Below are positions 5,435-9,055 of a DNA stretch of 9,055 bases, one piece after another; the stretch's first letter is position 1, and every line of letters begins with the position of its first letter. The translations under genes were made by a program, and so were the position numbers. Location of the stretch: NCBI GenBank assembly GCA_002499455.1, contig DALN01000008.1, positions 1,446 to 10,500 of the forward strand, written 5' to 3'. The stretch is from Methanoculleus sp. UBA77. GTDB taxonomy: Archaea; Halobacteriota; Methanomicrobia; Methanomicrobiales; Methanoculleaceae. The notes beneath the pieces were generated by a model. The model did no database searches and was not told where the DNA came from. It saw nothing but the letters and a program-made list of their open reading frames with translations.

Positions 5435-6532
5435 TTACTCGGGGAGATCTTCCCAGCGGTCCTTGAACTGCTTCTCGACGCCGGGGAGGGTGGTGTACTC
5501 CATCTCCTCGAGCGAGAGGCGGTGCGGTTCAAACGGCCCGTGGGCCCTGAGCACGTCGGAGAGCTCGCAGCACCTGTCGCGGACACGGTCGAACGCCGGG
5601 TCGTCGAACATATCTGCAGGCCCGATCAGTTTCCCGTTGCTGACCTGGAACCCGAGGCAGATGACCCGCGGCGGTCCGTCGAACGCGGTGCAGTTTGCAT
5701 CGCAGACGCCTACCGGCATGAACGGGCCGTGGTGCGAGCCGCGCATCCAGCCGGCCACGAGGATGGGTGTCCTGAAGGGGTCGATGACCTCACCGACCGA
5801 GGGGAACCCGCTCTGCGCCCTGATGACCATGACCGGGTCGTCCTTCCCTACATACCGGCCGGCCATGAGGTTCAGGCGCTGGGTGCTCGTGGATGCTGCA
5901 ATCGCGCCGTTCCTCTTCCAGACGTACTTGATCACGTAGCGGCTCGGCGCTCCGATATAGGCAAGGAGGCTGTAGGACTCCTCGGGTGTGTTGAAGAGGA
6001 TCTTGCGCTTCTCGATGACGTCGTGGACCTCGAAGGTGAACCCGTCGTGCATCGAGGGGTCGATGACGAGGCCGGAGGTGCTGAACGGGTCGGCGAAGAT
6101 CCGGTAGAGGAAGTAGTTCCACGCACCGGGCTCGGTCTTGTCGGCCATGAAGACCAGGATCGGGTCCGAGCCGCGCTCTTCAAACTCCATCTCGGCGACG
6201 CCGGGCCCCATTCCCTTGACGTTGCCGCTGAACGCATCTGCGAGCAGGTCCTGGCCGGCGCCGTAGAGTTTCATCTCCTTGGCGATCCTGGCGCATTCGG
6301 TGAAGACGTTCCACGCCAGCTTGTGGATCTCTTCATTGTCCTCGCCCTTAGTATGCGTCATGATCAACTCGAGGTCGTCGCCGCAATGGGTGACGTGCGA
6401 GTCGATGATGATGCTGCCTTCTGCTTCCTTGAGCATCCGGGCGGCTGTTTCAAGGAGCTTCGGGTGAGTGCGGGAGTGCCCCGGAAGACTGCCCACATCT
6501 GCTTTGATCACGGACACGGTGGTTTTGACCAT
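5435..6532 (-). CDS. fbp: Fructose-1,6-bisphosphate aldolase/phosphatase (class V FBPase)
   Basis: This is the archaeal bifunctional gluconeogenic enzyme. It condenses glyceraldehyde-3-phosphate and dihydroxyacetone phosphate and then dephosphorylates the resulting fructose-1,6-bisphosphate to fructose-6-phosphate, in the cytoplasm with Mg2+. The 365-residue protein starts with SVIKADVGSLPGH (Asp12 and His19, metal and phosphate ligands). It continues with GDDLELIMTH (Asp52, Asp53), YGAGQDLLADAFSGN (Gln94, Asp95), FMADKTEPGAW (Asp131, Lys132) and DPSMHDGFTFEV. The aldolase pair is Tyr199 and Lys202 in RYVIK, matching the Tyr and Schiff-base Lys, three residues apart, in characterised enzymes. 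The conserved tail HGPFEPHRL and EMEYTTLP is present. The ATG is preceded by GGTGA with 7-nt spacing, a good Shine-Dalgarno. It is transcribed alone, with a TATA-like box at about 6591-6597 and a T7 terminator. Methanogens use it to build hexoses from C1 or acetate. Confidence 0.97.
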   Translation of the reverse strand: MVKTTVSVIKADVGSLPGHSRTHPKLLETAARMLKEAEGSIIIDSHVTHCGDDLELIMTHTKGEDNEEIHKLAWNVFTECARIAKEMKLYGAGQDLLADAFSGNVKGMGPGVAEMEFEERGSDPILVFMADKTEPGAWNYFLYRIFADPFSTSGLVIDPSMHDGFTFEVHDVIEKRKILFNTPEESYSLLAYIGAPSRYVIKYVWKRNGAIAASTSTQRLNLMAGRYVGKDDPVMVIRAQSGFPSVGEVIDPFRTPILVAGWMRGSHHGPFMPVGVCDANCTAFDGPPRVICLGFQVSNGKLIGPADMFDDPAFDRVRDRCCELSDVLRAHGPFEPHRLSLEEMEYTTLPGVEKQFKDRWEDLPE

Positions 6533-6600
6533 TTATAATCACCACTACCTAGCGGGCACAAGCCCTTACGACTAGTAGATAGGTATTACTGTATATGTAG
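6533..6600 (-). promoter_or_regulatory. Promoter and structured leader of fbp
   Basis: On the minus strand CATATAC (6597-6591) is a plausible TATA box. Transcription about 25 bp on, near 6568, would give a leader of about 35 nt that includes the GGTGA ribosome-binding site. The leader can form GGGC-acaa-GCCC (6554-6565). A longer inverted repeat, TACCTA (6546-6551) with TAGGTA (6580-6585), brackets it and spans the expected start, and could be an operator. Evidence is positional only. Confidence 0.42.
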
Positions 6601-6862
6601 GTGTTGCTGCCTTGAAAAAGGGTTGGCTGCGGCAGTTCATCAGCGTGATTGCCCCTCTTCCTTATGGGCCCGGGTTTATACTGTAGATGTGCTTTACGGG
6701 GATTTCCGTGCTGTTCTGCTGCCACACTACGCTTTTAAAATAGATCTGGCATCAATTCTCGATTCCGGGCGAACTATGGGCGTATCCACGGATCTCAACG
6801 CTCAAAGGTCCCGCCGGTGTCGCGCGTCCTTGCCGGAAGGTGTGGTACGGATGCGGCCGGGA
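6601..6862. other. Gene-free stretch with two promoter-like AT patches
   Basis: No convincing coding sequence is present. The plus-strand frame at 6623-6937 (104 codons) has no recognisable domain, low-quality composition and no good ribosome-binding site. Two TATA-like patches occur on the plus strand, TTTATACT (6675-6682) and TTTTAAAATA (6733-6742), with no gene behind them. They may drive a short RNA or be decayed promoter remains. Confidence 0.45.
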
Positions 6863-6966
6863 GATGCAGTGCAGCCCCAGTACTTCGCTAAATTTGGCAC
6901 CTGGCATCACATGATGCGGCCTCGCGCAACGCTGTAATGAAACGTTGGTGGTACTCCGGACACCGG

Positions 6967-7050
6967 ACTTCGCGCTCTTCGCGCCTTCGCGTGAGGTATT
7001 TGGTGCTGATAGCGATACGGTCTCACGCGAAGCCGCGAAGGACGCGAAGT
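6967..7050. repeat. 29-bp inverted repeat of CTTCGCG units, 26-nt loop
   Basis: The left arm (6967-6995) starts ACTTCGCGCTCTTCGCG and ends TTCGCGTGAG. The right arm (7022-7050) is its reverse complement with three mismatches. Each arm is internally repetitive, with TTCGCG three times at 8- to 10-bp spacing. The transcript would form a long, very stable stem on either strand. Confidence 0.85.
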
Positions 7051-7129
7051 GCGACGGTTCGTAGAACCGGAGCATGAGAAGCCACCGGGCTTCGAAAGGA
7101 GGTCGACGGTTTGACCTTCGAGTGGGCTT

Positions 7130-7156
7130 CCTCAGAACTTTAGTGAAGTACTGAGG
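7130..7156. repeat. Short hairpin at the right end of the repeat element
   Basis: CCTCAG-a-ACTT pairs with AAGT-a-CTGAGG around a TAGTG loop: ten pairs with one A/A mismatch. It contains the outer inverted-repeat sequence of the element, so the end may be recognised as a folded structure. Confidence 0.65.
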
Positions 7157-7195
7157 CCGACGGCGCATCCCTGCGGGTATGTCCGGCCGGATTTA

Positions 7196-7240
7196 CGGGC
7201 CGCTTGAGGCCCGCGCCGTCCGGGTTCCCGGGCAAAAAAA
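7196..7240 (-). terminator. Poly-T terminator after the Hsp20 gene, with GC stem beyond
   Basis: The A7 run at 7234-7240 reads as T7 on the minus strand, about 28 nt after the Hsp20 stop, and fits an archaeal terminator. TTCCCGGG occurs on both sides of it (7225-7232 and 7248-7255). A CGGGCC/GGCCCG stem (7196-7201 with 7208-7213) lies further downstream. Confidence 0.5.
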
Positions 7241-7268
7241 GTATGGATTCCCGGGGGCACTCCTCTAT

Positions 7269-7721
7269 TCAGTCGATCCTGATCGATTTGCCCCGGGAGA
7301 ATTTGACCTCCAGGACGCCGTGCTTGTAATTCGACTGCATGGAGTCGGGGTCTACCGCCGGTATCTCGACCGAGGTCAGCTGGCTGGTGCCGGCGATGAT
7401 TGTCAACGTGCCGTTGATGAGTGACAGGTGAATTGCCTCCTTCTCGACGCCGGGGAGATCAATTGCCACCGTCACGTCATCATCGGTCGTATACATCTCT
7501 GCTATCGGCTCGATGCTCCCCTCGGACGAGGGTTCTGCCGGCGCCGCTACGGCCTCCGTCTCCTCGGTCGGGATCTCCGTCTTGCCGGCGTCATGAAGAA
7601 CGATCTTGAATCCGTAGGCAAACGGTCTGTTCCGGTCCCCCTGCTCCTTGAGCCCCTGCTCCATGAGGCGCTTCATCAAATCATTGAGTTGGTCGAAGAT
7701 GTCTGCTGGACTGTCACTCAT
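7269..7721 (-). CDS. Hsp20/alpha-crystallin family small heat-shock protein
   Basis: A 150-residue ATP-independent holdase chaperone that should form oligomers and bind unfolding proteins. Residues 1-25 are an amphipathic helix (ADIFDQLNDLMKRLMEQ). A GFKIVLHD strand and an acidic, Ala/Pro/Glu-rich linker (about 47-72) follow. The alpha-crystallin domain spans about 74-140, with the family signature DLPGVEKEAIHLSL (88-101) and NGTLTI (103-108). The tail ends in I147-R-I149, the I-x-I anchor used in oligomer assembly. The start could be ATG 7721, ATG 7727 or GTG 7730; 7721 gives the cleanest N-terminus, and the Shine-Dalgarno is weak in every case. It lies downstream of a CDC48-like ATPase on the same strand, 86 bp away, with stem-loops between. 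It aligns by eye over most of its length with the degenerate protein at 3971-4387. The long linker and N-terminal helix also recall the GvpH-like Hsp20 group. Confidence 0.88.
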   Translation of the reverse strand: MSDSPADIFDQLNDLMKRLMEQGLKEQGDRNRPFAYGFKIVLHDAGKTEIPTEETEAVAAPAEPSSEGSIEPIAEMYTTDDDVTVAIDLPGVEKEAIHLSLINGTLTIIAGTSQLTSVEIPAVDPDSMQSNYKHGVLEVKFSRGKSIRID

Positions 7722-7756
7722 GTGCATCACGTTGTCTCTGTCCCTGTTGATGGTGA

Positions 7757-7806
7757 GGGGGTTGAATACCCCCGGGGGGAGCGCCGCATGGGCGGGGGGC
7801 GCTCCC
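7757..7806 (-). terminator. Two GC-rich stem-loops between the AAA+ ATPase and hsp20 genes
   Basis: GGGAGCGCC (7777-7785) pairs perfectly with GGCGCTCCC (7798-7806) around a 12-nt loop, starting 1-2 nt after the ATPase stop codon. A second stem, GGGGG/CCCCC (7757-7761 with 7769-7773, 7-nt loop), follows. There is no T-run. They could stabilise or process the ATPase message, or attenuate read-through into hsp20. No clear TATA box for hsp20 is visible in the 86-bp gap. Confidence 0.5.
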
Positions 7807-7807
7807 G

Positions 7808-9055
7808 TCAGAACGCCATAGCCGTCTGGGGTAGCGGGCGTTCGATCCTGGTCTTCAACTCCTTTGTGAGGCGTTTGATCTCGCTGAAGTCTTTCTTCCT
7901 CGCGTAGACCGCGTCTTTGAGGGCCTGCGTGAGATCCTTGACTTCCTGCTCGACCTTCTCCGTCTCCCGCATCCTGGCACGGTTGACCGTCGAGACGGCT
8001 TCTTCGAGTGTCGACCGCTGCTCCTGGTTGTAGAGGATCTGCCAGGAGTGGCGCTCGTTCTCCTCAAGCCGGTCGATATCCAGCGTGCCTCTCACGCGGG
8101 AGAGGGCATCTTCGAAGTGTTTCTTCGTGATCCTCACGTTGCCGATGGCCTGGCTCCGTTCTTCCTCGCTCTTTTTGCCCATCGCGGCAATGAACTCGCG
8201 CATGGCGGAGATCTTTGCCTCGCGGACCAGCGCCTCGATATCGGCGCCGACGTAACCCTCGGTCCTGTCGACCAGTTCCTCGATGTTGACGTCGCTTGCG
8301 AGGATCTCCCTGTTCCTCAGGTACACCTCGAAGATCTTCTTCCTGCCTTCCCGGTCGGGCGGCGGAACGTAGATGATCCGGTCCAATCTGCCGGGGCGAA
8401 GCAGCGCCTCGTCCAACATGTCCGGGCGGTTGGTAGCGCCGAGAACCACGACATTGTTGAGCTCTTCGAGGCCGTCGAGCTCTGTCAGGATCTGACTTAC
8501 CACACTTTCAGTTACGTGCGACGATCCTATATAAGCTCCGCGCTTTGGAAGAAGCGCGTCTATCTCGTCGAAAAAGATAATCGACGGCGCAGCTTGCCTC
8601 GCTTTTCTAAATACCTGCCGAACTCCGCGTTCTGACTCTCCGACCCACTTCGAGAGGAGCTCTGGGCCTTTTACGGAGATGAAATTGCTTTCGCTCTCGT
8701 TTGCGACCGCCTTTGCAAGGAGTGTTTTACCCGTTCCAGGGGGGCCGAAGAGCAGGATCCCGCGGGGGGGTTCGGTGTCGAGGCTGGCAAATATCTCCGG
8801 ATATTTGAGCGGCCACTCAACGGCCTCCGCGAGCTCGGCTTTTACCTCATCGAGACCTCCGACATCCTCCCATTTGACATCAGGGACCTCTACGAGCACC
8901 TCGCGCATCGCGCTCGGCTCAACGTGCTTGTGCGCCTCGATGAAGTCCTCGTTCGTGACGCGGAGCTGATCGATGATCTCGGCGGGGATCTCCTCCTCGA
9001 TCTTGATCTGCGGGATGATCCGGCGGAGCGCGTGCATCGCCGCCTCTTTTGCGAG
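7808..9055 (-). CDS. CDC48/VAT-type AAA+ ATPase, N-terminal part outside the window
   Basis: The reading frame continues to the right edge, so the ATG at 9037 is internal; 415 residues are visible. The first residues (LAKEAAMHALRRIIPQI) match the end of a CDC48 D1 domain, and the following VTNEDFIEAHKHVEPSAMRE is the classical D1-D2 linker. The D2 module has Walker A GPPGTGKT (visible residues 104-111), pore loop KWVGES (136-141), Walker B IIFFDEID (159-166), sensor ATNRPD (207-212) and arginine fingers in RPGRLDR (220-226). This is a protein-unfolding hexamer that can feed substrates to the proteasome. After the lid domain (to about 320) comes an unusual basic, heptad-like tail of about 90 residues (about 328-406) ending PLPQTAMAF. 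It lacks the HbYX-type end of proteasome-docking ATPases and may be an adaptor or dimer segment. An hsp20 gene lies downstream. Confidence 0.95.
   Translation of the reverse strand, partial: LAKEAAMHALRRIIPQIKIEEEIPAEIIDQLRVTNEDFIEAHKHVEPSAMREVLVEVPDVKWEDVGGLDEVKAELAEAVEWPLKYPEIFASLDTEPPRGILLFGPPGTGKTLLAKAVANESESNFISVKGPELLSKWVGESERGVRQVFRKARQAAPSIIFFDEIDALLPKRGAYIGSSHVTESVVSQILTELDGLEELNNVVVLGATNRPDMLDEALLRPGRLDRIIYVPPPDREGRKKIFEVYLRNREILASDVNIEELVDRTEGYVGADIEALVREAKISAMREFIAAMGKKSEEERSQAIGNVRITKKHFEDALSRVRGTLDIDRLEENERHSWQILYNQEQRSTLEEAVSTVNRARMRETEKVEQEVKDLTQALKDAVYARKKDFSEIKRLTKELKTRIERPLPQTAMAF

Larger units (their letters stand above)
6863..7168. mobile_element. Nested inverted-repeat element of about 300 bp, MITE-like, no transposase
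   Basis: The outer ends are imperfect inverted repeats. CAGTACTTCGCTAAA (6876-6890) matches the reverse complement of TTTAGTGAAGTACTG (7139-7153) at 14 of 15 positions, and a GATGC about 10 bp outside each copy also matches. Near the centre lies a 29-bp inverted repeat (6967-6995 with 7022-7050, 26 of 29 matching, 26-nt loop) composed of CTTCGCG-type units. CTCCGG/CCGGAG flank it. The right end also folds on itself (7130-7156). The 138-codon minus-strand frame crossing the element appears to be a by-product of the repeats. I think this is a non-autonomous palindromic element; boundaries are approximate and no target duplication was identified. Confidence 0.55.

Noticed and set aside
5366..6538. 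390-codon plus-strand open frame opposite fbp
   Set aside because: The opposite strand encodes a complete, motif-perfect FBP aldolase/phosphatase with Shine-Dalgarno and terminator; the plus frame shows no recognisable domain.
6623..6937. 104-codon plus-strand open frame
   Set aside because: No domain, implausible composition, overlaps the repeat element and lacks a convincing start context.
6752..7168. 138-codon minus-strand open frame in the gene-free region
   Set aside because: It runs through the CTTCGCG inverted repeat and the outer repeats, and its repetitive text (SREGAKSAKS) comes from the repeat itself; no good ribosome-binding site.
9037..9037. ATG 9037 as the start of the AAA+ ATPase
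   Set aside because: The frame is open to the window edge and the residues before it (LAKEAA) continue the conserved CDC48 D1 sequence, so the gene starts beyond the window.

Overview
The window reads as chromosomal DNA of a GC-rich methanogenic archaeon, most likely of the order Methanomicrobiales (Methanoculleus-like; the genus is an inference). The evidence is a methanofuran biosynthesis gene (mfnB), an archaeal bifunctional fructose-1,6-bisphosphate aldolase/phosphatase, a single-domain archaeal LSm protein, a CDC48/VAT-type AAA+ ATPase, archaeal TATA-like promoters and poly-T terminators. No phage, plasmid, CRISPR, tRNA or rRNA sequence was recognised.

Layout. (1) 1-1114, minus strand: a HisA/HisF-like TIM-barrel protein of unknown function overlaps the start of thymidylate kinase (tmk), which runs off the left edge. 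(2) 1159-3318, plus strand, divergent from (1): mfnB and guaB (IMP dehydrogenase) are 3 nt apart, joining methanofuran synthesis and GMP synthesis in one transcript. (3) 3355-4387, plus strand: a two-gene unit of an ArsR-type winged-helix regulator, resembling the euryarchaeal heat-shock regulator Phr, and an overlapping, degenerate Hsp20-like protein. A TATA box and a perfect 13-bp palindrome lie just before the regulator. (4) 4545-5128, minus strand: an LSm RNA-binding protein followed by a small winged-helix protein with a four-cysteine tail resembling the Fe-S tail of archaeal TFE-beta and Pol III subunit RPC34/39. (5) 5129-5434: a non-coding stretch with two strong tandem hairpins. (6) 5435-6532, minus strand: the gluconeogenic FBP aldolase/phosphatase with its own leader. 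(7) 6533-7265: about 730 bp with no convincing gene, holding a nested inverted-repeat element of about 300 bp. (8) 7269-9055, minus strand: a CDC48-like AAA+ ATPase, cut by the right edge, followed by a canonical-looking Hsp20 chaperone, with two GC-rich stem-loops between them.

How the genes fit together. Most are housekeeping genes: nucleotide metabolism, C1 cofactor synthesis, gluconeogenesis and RNA binding. The recurring theme is protein quality control: a Phr-like regulator, two Hsp20-family proteins and a CDC48-like unfoldase lie within 5.7 kb. In Pyrococcus furiosus, Phr controls hsp20 and an AAA+ ATPase gene, so the window may hold a dispersed version of that regulon. The least explained parts are the LSm/Cys4-winged-helix pair, the tandem hairpins, the repeat element and the HisA/F-like protein.
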